From Streptomyces sp. man185 (GTDB lineage Bacteria; Actinomycetota; Actinomycetes; Streptomycetales; Streptomycetaceae), in contig NTHE01000072.1 in the NCBI GenBank assembly GCA_002551355.1, forward strand, positions 393-36,951: DNA of 36,559 nucleotides. Reading direction: 5' to 3'. Position 1 is the first letter of the stretch. Each line of letters begins with the position of its first letter. Both the position numbers and the translations under genes were made by a program. The notes beneath the pieces are model-generated. The model did no database searches and was not told the DNA's origin. It saw nothing but the letters and a program-made list of their open reading frames with translations. Shown piece by piece: positions 5,838 to 14,327 of the stretch.

Positions 5838-6716
5838 GTGAGTTCTTCCTCGACAGAGTGGACGCGTGTTGAGCGGCTTGATGCCGCCCGCGTGGTCGAA
5901 GCCCTTCGCGCGCGGGTCGGTGTCGTCTTGACGTTGGAAGGCGCTTGTCCAGGTGGGCAGGTCGGGGCGGCGTACGTCCGCTGGGAGGACGGCCACCGGT
6001 CCGTTCTGAAGTGGCGTCCTCATAGTTCGGTCGAAGACATGAAGGCAGGACCGCTTGCTGTCGCCGAGGCGCTAAGGCTCGCGGGCTATCCGGCTCCGGC
6101 CACCGAACTCGTCGCTCAGGTTGGGCACGCAGTGGTCATGGTGCAGGAGCTACTGCCGGGAAGAAAGATTGAACACCTCGGCCACGGTGAACTGGACCAG
6201 GTACTTCAGCTGAATCAGTTGCAGGCCGACCGACTCGTGGGACGGACCGATGTCCCTGCGATGGAACTTCATTTGCGCGACGACGGTGCCGGTTACTGCC
6301 TGCATGAGCCACTCCAGCGGCACAATCGTCGCAGCGCGGCGCTGGAGCGGTGGGTCGCCGCTGTCGGCGCGGATCATCCCGGGCAGTTGGCCGGTGATGA
6401 CGCGGTGCACCAGGATTTCCATCCGGGGAACATGCTGGCGGACGAGCGAGTGGTGACAGGAGTGGTCGACTGGGACGGCGCGAGCCGTGGTGATCGCCGA
6501 TTCGATCTGGTCACGTTGCGCTTTGGCCTCCACGGAACGGCACCCGGCCCAGGGGTGACTGAACGCCTCGATGCCATCCTCGACTCGGTCCCTGAGGAGG
6601 TCCTGCGACCCGCATGGGCACACATGAGCCTCCGCATGGTCGACTGGGCCATCAGGCACTTCAGCCCGGCCGAGATCGAGCGCTGGCTGGACCTGGCAGA
6701 ACAACGCACGAGCTGA
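5838..6716 (+). CDS. APH/choline-kinase-family phosphotransferase, 292 aa
   Basis: The protein kinase-like fold of aminoglycoside phosphotransferases is clear. There is an N-lobe lysine in SVLKWRPHS, the catalytic loop VHQDFHPGNML (Asp as base, Asn for metal) and the metal-binding VVDWDGAS. The C-terminal helices include FDLVTLRFGLH. The family phosphorylates small molecules such as aminoglycosides, macrolides or amino alcohols; the substrate cannot be read from sequence. The likely start is GTG 5838 (VSSSSTEW), with GATAAT at 5826-5831 just six bases upstream, which would fit a leaderless transcript. An ATG at 5769 would add 23 residues overlapping the lexA fragment. Confidence 0.85.
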   Translation: MSSSSTEWTRVERLDAARVVEALRARVGVVLTLEGACPGGQVGAAYVRWEDGHRSVLKWRPHSSVEDMKAGPLAVAEALRLAGYPAPATELVAQVGHAVVMVQELLPGRKIEHLGHGELDQVLQLNQLQADRLVGRTDVPAMELHLRDDGAGYCLHEPLQRHNRRSAALERWVAAVGADHPGQLAGDDAVHQDFHPGNMLADERVVTGVVDWDGASRGDRRFDLVTLRFGLHGTAPGPGVTERLDAILDSVPEEVLRPAWAHMSLRMVDWAIRHFSPAEIERWLDLAEQRTS

Positions 6717-6746
6717 GTGGCCATCTGGGATCTGGGCAGTACGGAC

Positions 6747-7619
6747 TCAGTCAACAGGCCGTGGGGGCGGCGGCCAGGACTTCTTCGACCAGTTGGTGCG
6801 AGGGCCTCGTCGTGTGAGTCTGCGTGTCATCAGTGTGATGAGCGCCCAGGTGAGATGGGCTTCTGAATGCTGTGGGAGGCGTTCGTAGTCGCGGACGTTG
6901 CGTCTGGATTTCATGATCCAGCCGAGGGTGCGTTCGACTTTCCAGCGGCGGGGCAGGACGACGAAGCCCTTGGCTCCGCGGGGCCGGGAGACGGTCTTGA
7001 GGGTCATCTTGAGGAAGCCGTCGGCCCAGTTGATGAGCTGGCCAGCATAGGCGGAGTCGGCCCAGACCTGGGTGATCTGGGGCTGCATGAGCCGCAGGCG
7101 CCAGAGAAGTTCGCGAGCCGCGTCGCGGTCAGTGGTGTCGGCCGGTGTGACCGTGATCATCACGGGCAGTCCGAGGGTGTCGACGGCGATGTGCCGTTTG
7201 CGTCCATTGATTTTCTTCCCTGCGTCGAATCCGCGGGTGGCCTTGGAGACGGTCTCGGCTCCCTTGACTGACTGTGAGTCGACGATCAGAGTCACTGGCC
7301 AGGGGCAACGCCCCTGGCCAGTGCGTATCTGTCCTCGAAGCTGGTCGCGCAGGAACGCGACGACACCTCGGCGGTGCCACTGGGCGAAGTGGTAGTAGAC
7401 CGTCTGCCAGGGCGGATAGTCGGCCGGCAGGGCCCGCCACTTCACGCCGTTGTCGACCACGTAGCGGATGGCGTCGACGATCTCGCGGCGGTGCCACTTC
7501 TCCGGCCTGCCGCCTGTTTTGGTCTGGCAGGCCGGGACGGGTAGCAGGGGTTTGAGCAGGGCCCATTCCGCGATCGTGGTGTCGGACGGGTAGCGGCGCC
7601 TGCGGGAGGTCAGAGGCAT
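6747..7619 (-). CDS. IS5-family DDE transposase, 290 aa
   Basis: Full-length single-frame IS5-type transposase. It has an N-terminal DUF4096-like region (YPSDTTIAEWALLKPLLP and GVKWRALPADYPPWQTVYYH), then the DDE core: first Asp in LIVDSQSVKG, conserved GKKINGRKRHIAVDTLG, second Asp in VWADSAYAG, and Glu in RRWKVERTLGWI. It is only 30 bp from both neighbours (the phosphotransferase stop and the RacP-like stop). Terminal inverted repeats were not identified, although GAGACC at 7630-7625 may mark the outer end. A perfect 14-bp-stem hairpin lies inside the gene (7293-7323). Confidence 0.9.
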   Translation of the reverse strand: MPLTSRRRRYPSDTTIAEWALLKPLLPVPACQTKTGGRPEKWHRREIVDAIRYVVDNGVKWRALPADYPPWQTVYYHFAQWHRRGVVAFLRDQLRGQIRTGQGRCPWPVTLIVDSQSVKGAETVSKATRGFDAGKKINGRKRHIAVDTLGLPVMITVTPADTTDRDAARELLWRLRLMQPQITQVWADSAYAGQLINWADGFLKMTLKTVSRPRGAKGFVVLPRRWKVERTLGWIMKSRRNVRDYERLPQHSEAHLTWALITLMTRRLTRRGPRTNWSKKSWPPPPRPVD

Positions 7620-7649
7620 CGGAAGGTCTCGGATTCGATCGGCTTGGGT

Positions 7650-8072
7650 CTATTTGGCGAGCTGAGCCAAGGTCGCGCGGACGCCGGTGAGCTGGGCGGA
7701 TGCCAGCTGGGCCCATTCGTCACCCGGGTGGCGGGACAGGTGCGGGTCGAGCGTCCCCATGATCAACCGGGTGAGCCGGCCGAGCACCAGGCGGAACTGC
7801 TTCTTCTCGTACTCGATCCAGTCGGCGGGCTCGTCAGAGAACAGGTAGCCGTCTCGGCGGCGCCAGATGATCGGGGTGAGATGTTCAGCGGCGCCGACAT
7901 CGCGCAGATGGCGGACCCCGCGGGCGACCTGGGACGGGGTGAGGCGGGTGGCGGCGACCAGCTGCCTGGTCTGAAGACCTGAAGGTCTGGCTTCCATCAG
8001 GGCGACGCGGACCAGGTCGCCGTAGTGCTCGCTCAGCGGCTGGGCCTGACCGCCGCGGCGGCGGGCGGCCAT
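7650..8072 (-). CDS. RacP-like winged-helix protein, 140 aa
   Basis: A basic N-terminus (MAARRRGGQAQPLSEHYGD) precedes a winged-helix pattern: VALMEARPSGLQTRQLVAAT, then LTPSQVARGVRHLRDVGA and a wing-like TPIIWRRRDGYLFSDEP. A helical C-terminal half follows (YEKKQFRLVLGRLTRLIMGTL). This matches small proteins labelled RacP in Streptomyces genomes, for which no established biochemical role is known to me. It starts three bases after the stop of the DUF6192 gene, so the two are an operon and probably act together. The name is from memory of the family. Confidence 0.65.
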   Translation of the reverse strand: MAARRRGGQAQPLSEHYGDLVRVALMEARPSGLQTRQLVAATRLTPSQVARGVRHLRDVGAAEHLTPIIWRRRDGYLFSDEPADWIEYEKKQFRLVLGRLTRLIMGTLDPHLSRHPGDEWAQLASAQLTGVRATLAQLAK

Positions 8073-8075
8073 GAA

Positions 8076-9077
8076 TCAGTCGCCCTTGAGGAGCTGAGCG
8101 AGCTGCTCGTCCAAAGTGAACTGACCGGTGTCGATCGCGGCCTCCAGCCAGTCGGCGGCCCCACGTACCTTCGCGATCCCGCGGCGGATCGTCTCGCGCT
8201 CGTCCTCGGTGAACTCCTGGTCGCGCATGCGCGGAACGAGCCGGCCCAGGGTGGCGACGTACTGGTGGCAGGAGCCGACCAGGTCCAGGTACTCGATGGT
8301 GTGCTCGATCTTACGAACCGCCGGAACCCGGTCACGAATCCTCTCCCGGGTCTCCTCCGAGTTGTCGAACTGAGCCCGGTTCACGGTGAAGCGAGTGTCG
8401 TCGTTGCGCATCGCCTGCCGGGCGACGCGAGGCCGTTGCAGCAGCTCGGAGGTGACACTGGAGGCCACCTCGTCATCCCGCGTCAGTTCCTGGACCACCC
8501 GGACCCGGTCAGCGGCCGGCAGACTTGCTGCGGTCTCCGGCCTGCTCAGCAAGCTGGCCGTCACCTTCACAGCGACCTCGTCATCGCGGGTCAGATCCCT
8601 CACCGCCCGCACCTTCTCCTCGACCGTCACCGGCCGGTCAACCTGCTGCCCTACCAGGCGCTTCGCCCCGTCCGACGTCCACTGCCGCTTACCCGAGCGA
8701 GAGTTGAACGGAGCATCCTCGATGGCCACCCACCGCTCGGCCTCGTCCGGGATCGACGCCAGAATCTTGTGGACGGTGTGAGAGACGCCGTCCTCGCGCT
8801 GGCCGGCCGGCCAGCGCGAGGAGACCCACCGCCAGTCCATCACCGTGGACAGCGCAACCCCGATGTCGTCGGCGAACATCTGCAGTGACTCCTCGACCGT
8901 GAACAGATCGTCGGTTCCCTTGGCCACCGACCCACCGACCGGCCTCATCGGCTCGATCTCCAGAGCCTTGTCGCCGAGCGCGAACTGGGCCTTCGCGACC
9001 TGCGCGACCAGTTGGCGTGCTTCGGTCACGAGCTGTTCGTAACGCGTCCGTGAGACGTTCCCGACCCGCTCCGACAT
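8076..9077 (-). CDS. DUF6192-type protein, 333 aa
   Basis: ATG 9077 is chosen because GGTGGAGG lies eight bases upstream; the frame is open to 9155. The N-terminal half is helical (YEQLVTEARQLVAQVAKAQF) and includes FADDIGVALSTVMDWRWVSS, which looks like a helix-turn-helix. The centre has two related repeats, VRAVRDLTRDDEVAVKVTAS and VRVVQELTRDDEVASSVTSE, each followed by LLxRP. The C-terminus is charged and helical. This layout fits DUF6192 proteins of Streptomyces accessory DNA. The HTH and the partner winged-helix gene suggest DNA binding, perhaps partition or plasmid maintenance; that is inference. Confidence 0.65.
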   Translation of the reverse strand: MSERVGNVSRTRYEQLVTEARQLVAQVAKAQFALGDKALEIEPMRPVGGSVAKGTDDLFTVEESLQMFADDIGVALSTVMDWRWVSSRWPAGQREDGVSHTVHKILASIPDEAERWVAIEDAPFNSRSGKRQWTSDGAKRLVGQQVDRPVTVEEKVRAVRDLTRDDEVAVKVTASLLSRPETAASLPAADRVRVVQELTRDDEVASSVTSELLQRPRVARQAMRNDDTRFTVNRAQFDNSEETRERIRDRVPAVRKIEHTIEYLDLVGSCHQYVATLGRLVPRMRDQEFTEDERETIRRGIAKVRGAADWLEAAIDTGQFTLDEQLAQLLKGD

Positions 9078-9280
9078 GCTGCCTCCACCCGGCTCGCCCC
9101 GGGCAGAGCCAGCCACTGGACAGTGGCAGTTCGGCGACGCATCAGCCCAGGTCACGACCAGGATGAAGTCCCCGGTTCACCAGGCGGCAGGCGCGAACGA
9201 GGGGCGCGCGAGGCGTGAACGTGAAGCTGACCAACCCCGTGCAGCACAGCCGTGCCTCCTGAGGCGAAAGCGGCGTTCCG

Positions 9281-9598
9281 CTATGGCGTCACCGTGACGG
9301 AATCGCGTGACGCCTTCTCCCGCCAGGCCCGCGTACGGCACCGCGAAGAACAGAACACCGCCGAGCGCCGACGCTCAACCCCCGCCGTCCATCTGCGGCA
9401 GCACACCGGACACGTCACCTCGTCCGCACTCTGCATCGCACCCACCCGCCGGCGAGCCTGTTCTAGCCTTCGCCATCGCCGTGACCTGCACCGACCCGAA
9501 CAGAACACCGCTGCCGCCGACTTAGTCAGCGGCAGCGGCACCCCACACTCCCGGCAATACCTTCGAACCACCCCACCCGAGGCCATGTCCACCAGCAT
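9281..9598 (-). CDS. Double zinc-ribbon small protein, about 105 aa
   Basis: Two copies of one cysteine module: YCRECGVPLPLT ... VFCSGRCRSRRWRR and TCPVCCRRWTAG ... VFCSSRCRTRAWRE. Each has a CxxC pair, then CSxRCR with an arginine-rich tail, as expected for zinc ribbons that bind nucleic acid. Starts are possible at 9598 (ATG) or 9585 (ATG, with GGTGG just upstream). It is divergent from the RapZ-C gene at 9676 and 0.2 kb from the start of the DUF6192 operon. Function unknown; a DNA- or RNA-binding role is inference. Confidence 0.65.
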   Translation of the reverse strand: MLVDMASGGVVRRYCRECGVPLPLTKSAAAVFCSGRCRSRRWRRLEQARRRVGAMQSADEVTCPVCCRRWTAGVERRRSAVFCSSRCRTRAWREKASRDSVTVTP

Positions 9599-9675
9599 CC
9601 CGATGGCCTGGCTGCACGACCAGTGATGTCAAACACTCACTTACGCAGCGCGGGTGCGGGCGGGAAGGTGGAGGC

Positions 9676-10110
9676 ATGTCCCCGACACATTTAGGGCCCC
9701 GGTGGCCCTCCCTCGGCCTGGTCCAGACGGTGGTCGTCAGCTACGGCGACGGTCACCACGACACTCCTCGCGGTGACGCGCTGCGTATCGACACCCGGCC
9801 GCTGCGCAACCCGCCCAGCGACCCCGTCGTCCGCGAGCGGATGCTGCACGCCACCGGCCTCGACCCCCACGTCCAGGCATACGTGCGTGCCACTCCCGGT
9901 TTCGAGCGGATCGTTCAGCGCGGCCTGGACCACGCCCTGGCGCTCCTGGCTTTGCGCGGCCGCCGGTTCCGCGTCGACATCCATGTCACGTGCGGCGGTG
10001 GCCGCCACCGCTCGGTTGTCGTCGCGGAGGAACTTGCCGCCCGGCTCCGGGCTGCCGGGATCGGAGTGGAGACCGAGCACCGGCACGTCGACCGGCCGGT
10101 CCTGACGTGA
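9676..10110 (+). CDS. RapZ C-terminal-domain protein, 144 aa
   Basis: RapZ proteins bind small RNAs or nucleotide-sugar signals through a C-terminal domain. That domain alone is present here: VVVSYGDGHHDTPRGDALRI, DTRPLRNPP, TGLDPHVQAYV, and the signature CGGGRHRSVVVAEELAARL (CxGGxHRSV). The N-terminal kinase/P-loop domain of RapZ/YvcJ is absent. GGTGGAGG sits just upstream of ATG 9676, supporting the start. The stop overlaps the next gene's GTG (GTGA), so the two are translationally coupled. Stand-alone RapZ-C proteins occur in Streptomyces, but their role is not established. Confidence 0.8.
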   Translation: MSPTHLGPRWPSLGLVQTVVVSYGDGHHDTPRGDALRIDTRPLRNPPSDPVVRERMLHATGLDPHVQAYVRATPGFERIVQRGLDHALALLALRGRRFRVDIHVTCGGGRHRSVVVAEELAARLRAAGIGVETEHRHVDRPVLT

Positions 10111-10286
10111 GCCGGGCGCTGTTCACCGAGCACGAGCTGGCCGCGCTCCGCCTCCTGGCCCAGGGCCGTACGCAGGTCGAGATCGCCCGCACCCTGCGGA
10201 TCCGGCCGGAGACCGTGGGCCGGCTACTGAACCGTGCCCGCATCCTCCTCCGCGCCCGGACACTCCCCCACGCCGTCGCCCGATGA
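10107..10286 (+). CDS. LuxR-type HTH mini-regulator, 59 aa
   Basis: The GTG at 10107 overlaps the stop of the RapZ-C gene. The whole protein is one LuxR/GerE-like helix-turn-helix: FTEHELAALRLLAQGRTQVE, then IARTLRIRPETVGRLLNRAR. There is no receiver or sensor domain. Because it is coupled to RapZ-C, the pair may work as a split sensor and DNA-binding unit; that is inference. It ends where a truncated gene on the other strand begins. Confidence 0.7.
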   Translation: MSRALFTEHELAALRLLAQGRTQVEIARTLRIRPETVGRLLNRARILLRARTLPHAVAR

Positions 10287-10508
10287 CCTTCTTCGCTTTG
10301 ACGTCGTACGTCTCGTAGCCGGAGAGGTCCACGCAGTCCGAGAGCATCGCGGTCGGGGTCTGCGCCTCCGAGTCGAGTTCGGTCACCTCCGTCTCGTGCC
10401 CCAGCTCGCCGCGCACCACGGTCCCGGCCGCCTTCATGTTGGCGAGGTCGTTGCGGATCTGCCCGAGCGCCTCCGTGGTGGCGTACTTCTCCAGATCGGT
10501 CCCCTTAG
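10284..10508 (-). pseudogene. Secreted protein/lipoprotein C-terminal fragment, cut by IS701
   Basis: The minus strand encodes KGTDLEKYATTEALGQIRND, LANMKAAGTVVRGELGHETE, MLSDCVDLSGYETYDVK. This resembles the C-terminal part of Streptomyces secreted proteins or lipoproteins found on conjugative elements (DCVDLSxY near the end). The 5' side is cut at the TTAG target site of the IS701-type element at 10509. Across that element, at 13783, the sequence is an IS630 remnant, so the gene was already truncated before the insertion. Confidence 0.55.
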
Positions 10509-11937
10509 CTTGATCTTTAACCTCGGGGCCCGAACGGCTCTTCGTACTTGATCACTCGGTCTGGTAACTCCCTTATGCCCGGGCGGCCTTCGGCTGAGCA
10601 TGTGATCCGACCAAGGAACACACAACGCTCAGCACGAAGGCCGTGGGGATGAGTCTGTCGCATCACGTTGTCCGTCAGGATCCGTTTGCCGGACTGTCAC
10701 GCTTCAGGGGCGAGTTCTACTCCTGTCTGACCCGGCGTGCGGATGCACTGTTCGAACTCGCGGACGCGGTGTTGTGCGCCGATGGGCCGGTCCGGTCACT
10801 GGTGGAGCTGTCCCTGGTCGGCGAACACCGTCGCGGGCACGGCGGCCTCTACGCCGCTCTGGCCGCAGGCCGGGTCGATGTCGCCCGGCTGCGACGGGCC
10901 CTGGCCGCGATGCCTCTGCCGCGGGCAGCTGACGGCCGACTGGTCCTGGCCGCCGATCTCACCTGCTGGCTGCGACCCAACGCGCACACCTCACCGCAGC
11001 GGATCCTGTGCCACACCTACGGCCGGGGCAAGGACCAGCACATCCCCGTTCCCGGCTGGCCCTACTCGGTGATCTGCGCACTGGAATCAGGTCGAAGCTC
11101 CTGGACCGCACCGCTGGACGCGCTGCGTCTGGCACCGGGTGACGATGCCGCCACCGTCACGGCCCGGCAGATGCGCGAGCTCATCGAGCGGCTGATCGAG
11201 GCCGGGCAGTGGAAGGACGGAGATCCTGAGATCCTGATCGTGGTGGATGCTGGCTACGACGTGCCCCGCCTGGCCTTCCTTCTGAAGGATCTCCCGGTGC
11301 AGGTGCTGGGACGGATGCGCTCAGACCGTGTCCTGCGCCGCGCGGTCCCAGCCTGCAAGCCCGGCACCCGGGGCCGACCGCCCCGTCACGGTGGTGAGTT
11401 CGTCTTCGGTGACCCGGCCACCTGGAACACTCCCGACGCGCAGACGGTGACCGCAACCCGTCTCTACGGCACCGCCACCGCCCGCTCCTGGGACCGGCTC
11501 CATCCGAGGCTGACCCACCGCACGGCCTGGACCACCCAGCTGGGTGCCCTGCCGGTCATCGAGGGCACCGTGATCCGCCTGCAAGTCGAGCACCTGCCCA
11601 GCGGCGCCACACCGAAGCCGGTCTGGCTGTGGTGGTCGGGGACCGACGCCACCACAGCCGACGTCGACCGTCTGTGGCAGGCGTTCCTACGGCGCTTCGA
11701 CATCGAGCACACCTTCCGCCTGTTCAAGCAGACGCTCGGCTGGACCTGCCCGAAGATCCGCAGCCCCGAGGCCGCCGACCGCTGGACCTGGCTGATCGTC
11801 GTCGTCCTCACCCAGCTCCGGCTCGCCCGCCCCCTGGCGGCAGACCTCCGGCGGCCGTGGGAGAAACCGTCCCCGCCCCACAGGCTCACCCCTGCACGAG
11901 TCCGCCGCGACTTTCGGCACCTCCGGCCGAAGGCCGC

Positions 11938-13597
11938 GAGGCTGTCGCTCAACTGCTGCTCGCTGGCCGTCAAGTACGAGTCGATGTTCGGTTCCGGTCT
12001 TGCGCAGGGCCTCGGAACCTCGGTCTGTGGGGCGAAACTTTCTCCCGTGTGACCGTGACCGTGTTCTTGAGATGCCGCATGACGTGCGGGAGTGGCTGCC
12101 TCCCGACCACCTGTGCTGGAAGGTGCTCGACGTTGTTGATCAACTTGATCTGACAGCGTTCGTGCGCAGCTACCGCGATGACCGTCAGGGGCGGGCGGCC
12201 TACCCTCCACAGGCTCTGATCGCGTTGCTTCTGTACTGCTACAGCAAGGGAATCCGGTCTTCTCGCAAGATTGAGCAGGCGTGCTTCGATGACGTGGGCT
12301 GCCGGATCATTACCGCGAACCGAAGGGTCGACCATTCCACGTTCGCCCGGTTCATCAGACGTCATCGGGCGGCTTTGAAGCTGTTGTTTGTCCAGGTCCT
12401 GGCGGTGTGTGCTCGCCAACAGGGTCTGGTGAACCTTGCGGCTGTTGCGGTGGACGGCTCTCCCATGGAGGCGAACGCCGCACGCAACTCCAACCAGCGC
12501 CAGCAGCGGCTTGAGAGCGTCGTCTCGAAATGCGAAGCCGAGATCGACTCGTTGGTGGACGACTCACTGGAACTCACCAGGTCCTGTGAGGCGGAACGGA
12601 AAACAGACGCGGACAGCGACACGGCGCCGAATGAGTGGCCACGGTTTTCGCGGTTACTCGACCGGCGCAACCGGGCAGTCGTGGCCAGACAGAGGCTGTT
12701 CGAGCGGGCTCTTCCCTCGGCTGGGGAGATTCGGCTCAAGGTCGAGGCCGCCGAGCGCATGGTGGCCCGGGCGGAAAAGCGACTCGCCGCAGCATCTGAG
12801 GCCCATCAGAAGAAGCTGGCGAAGTACGCGGCGCGAACCAGTGCGGACTTGGCGGCGGGCCGCCGCGGGGCCAACGGCCGGCCGCCCGTCCCGATGGAGC
12901 GCAAAACCGTAATCGTCCGGCAGCGGGCACGGCTGGCTGGAGCCCAGGCATGGCTTGAGCAGGCCCGCAGCCCGAGACCCGTTCCTTCACCGACCGCCCG
13001 GGCCTCGCTCAGCGATCCTGATTCAAGGATGATGCTCAGCAAGCGCGGCGGGTTCGTCCAGGGCTACAACATCCAGATAGCTTGCGCCCGCCGCCAGCTC
13101 CTCCTGGCGATCGAGGTTCAGGACAACCCCTCCGACATGACAGCCCTCGTCCCTATGGTGAACAAGACACAGGTCAACCGCCTTGCCGCCGGAATAGAGC
13201 ATCCCGTCCTGCTCTGGCTCGCCGACAGCGGATACGCCTCCACCTCGGCATTCGAGGCCCTCGCTGATCTCCCACTCCTGGTCTCGGTGACCAGCGAGGC
13301 CCACCAGGCAGGCTTCGAAGCGAAACGCGAAGGCCCTCGCGGCGGCCAGCACGAGATGGCAGCCCGCCTCGCCACACCTCTGGGCCGACAGCAGTACCGA
13401 CGACGAAGTGCCCTGGTGGAGCCCGGATTCGCCCAACTCTTCCAACGTTTTGGACGCCGGCTCAACTACCGCGGACGCGACGGCGTGGACACCGAGATCA
13501 AACTCCTCGGGACGGTCCACAACCTCAGCAAACTCTTCGACCACAAGGCCAGAACAAGCTCTTGACCACTGCCGGACAGCAGTTGAGCGACAGCCTC
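11938..13597. mobile_element. IS1182-family element, 1660 bp, 4-bp target duplication
   Basis: Terminal inverted repeats GAGGCTGTCGCTCAACTGCT (from 11938) and the exact complement ending at 13597, with further similarity out to about 35 bp. They are flanked by CCGC on both sides (11934-11937 and 13598-13601). One intact transposase gene lies between. It is inserted in the IS701-type transposase, so it arrived later. Confidence 0.88.
12027..13565 (+). CDS. IS1182-family transposase, 512 aa
   Basis: The N-terminus is of the IS1182 type: FLPCDRDRVLEMPHDVREWL, PPDHLCWKVLDVVDQLDLTA, and YPPQALIALLLYCYSKGIRS. The DDE core has the first Asp in VAVDGSPMEANAARNSNQ, the second in WLADSGYAST, and Glu in SALVEPGFAQLFQRFGRR. 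A charged coiled-coil insertion (about residues 165-280) lies between the first two. GTG 12027 is chosen as the start because homologues begin close to it; ATG 12072 is an alternative. The gene is intact and fills the element. Confidence 0.88.
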   Translation: MGRNFLPCDRDRVLEMPHDVREWLPPDHLCWKVLDVVDQLDLTAFVRSYRDDRQGRAAYPPQALIALLLYCYSKGIRSSRKIEQACFDDVGCRIITANRRVDHSTFARFIRRHRAALKLLFVQVLAVCARQQGLVNLAAVAVDGSPMEANAARNSNQRQQRLESVVSKCEAEIDSLVDDSLELTRSCEAERKTDADSDTAPNEWPRFSRLLDRRNRAVVARQRLFERALPSAGEIRLKVEAAERMVARAEKRLAAASEAHQKKLAKYAARTSADLAAGRRGANGRPPVPMERKTVIVRQRARLAGAQAWLEQARSPRPVPSPTARASLSDPDSRMMLSKRGGFVQGYNIQIACARRQLLLAIEVQDNPSDMTALVPMVNKTQVNRLAAGIEHPVLLWLADSGYASTSAFEALADLPLLVSVTSEAHQAGFEAKREGPRGGQHEMAARLATPLGRQQYRRRSALVEPGFAQLFQRFGRRLNYRGRDGVDTEIKLLGTVHNLSKLFDHKARTSS

Positions 13598-13782
13598 CCG
13601 CCTGCCCAGCCGAAGTACCCAAACCTTCCCGCCCCGGCCCCGGGCGGCCACTCGGAAGTAAGAACACCCGACCCACCCCACGCCACGACGTGCACACAGT
13701 CGGCAAACCAGGCTCCGCGAAACAACGAACCAAGAAGTCAACAACCCCTCGCCCCCGCCGCACAGGTTAAAGATCAAGTTAG

Positions 13783-14190
13783 GCGACGAGTTTGCGTAGC
13801 GACCAGCGAGTGAAAGACTGGCCGAGCTTTGGTGGGGCGGGTGGTGGCCGTCTGGACGACGAAGTCCTCGTCGTCATCGCTGAGCAGGCGGGGACGGCCT
13901 CCCGCCCACCGAGGGGCCAGGCAGACAAGGCCGATCTCGTTGAACCGGTGGAGCACATCGCGCACGGTGTCCTCGTCGGCCGCCACCAGCTGGGCGATCA
14001 CCGGCACCCGATTCCCGCCGGCCGAGGCCAGCAGCATCATCGCGCGCCGAGCGCACCGAGTTGGCGCTGCCCCGGCGCACGATCTGCTGCACCCGCTGCC
14101 CCTCCTGGTCAGTCAGTCTGCGCACACGGACAGGCTCGGCCACCGCGCCTCCAGCAGTCGGATCGGGCGTCACCGCACATCCAACCGCCA
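13783..14190 (-). pseudogene. IS630-family transposase N-terminal remnant, frameshifted
   Basis: The minus strand reads VRVRRLTDQEGQRVQQIVRR, GSANSVR in one frame, then MMLLASAGGNRVPVIAQLVA, ADEDTVRDVLHRFNEIGL and RWAGGRPRLLSDDDEDFVVQ in another. LGQSFTRWSLRKLVA follows in a third. This is the HTH half of a Streptomyces IS630 transposase with at least two frameshifts. The DDE catalytic half is missing, cut where the IS701-type element now sits. Confidence 0.8.
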
Positions 14191-14327
14191 CGGCGGCCAA
14201 CCCAGCGAACCTATGCGGTCACACGTCCTGGCCGAGACCCTCACCGAGGCCGGCGAACGCCTCGCCGTCGGCGAGAAGGTCAGCGGCCCGCCCGCCGACC
14301 GCTGCGCCGGGAACTATCTCGGACGGG

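Larger units (their letters stand above)
10649..13770 (+). pseudogene. IS701-type transposase (NF041680-like), split by IS1182
   Basis: The 5' part (10649-11937) encodes most of a transposase: HHVVRQDPFAGLSRFRGEFY, first Asp region VLAADLTCWLRP, second Asp in LIVVDAGYDVPRLAFLL, and Glu in FDIEHTFRLFKQTLGW. It is interrupted at 11938. The 3' end resumes at 13602 and supplies the usual tail (CPAEVPKPSRPGPGRPLGSK ... RHDV) to the stop at 13770. Joined across one copy of CCGC, the two parts are in frame. The open frame itself runs on into the inserted element. ATG 10649 is preceded by GTGGGG; GTG 10643 is an alternative. Confidence 0.85.
10509..13778. mobile_element. IS701-family element with a nested IS1182 insertion
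   Basis: Inverted ends TTGATCTTTAACCT (10510-10523) and its complement (13764-13777) are flanked by the 4-bp direct repeat TTAG (10505-10508 and 13779-13782). TTAG fits the YTAR target preference known for IS701. Removing the inner 1660-bp IS1182 element plus one CCGC copy leaves an IS of about 1.6 kb with one intact transposase frame. Confidence 0.88.

Noticed and set aside
6717..7650. Terminal inverted repeats for the IS5 transposase at 6747-7619
   Set aside because: GAGACC at 7630-7625 looks like one end, but no convincing partner or target duplication was found in the 30 bp on the other side, so no element boundary is given.
14191..14327. Plus-strand frame LAETLTEAGERLAVGEKVSG between the IS630 remnant and the XRE gene
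   Set aside because: Short, no start signal, overlaps the IS630 remnant and the XRE 3' end; not enough to call a gene.
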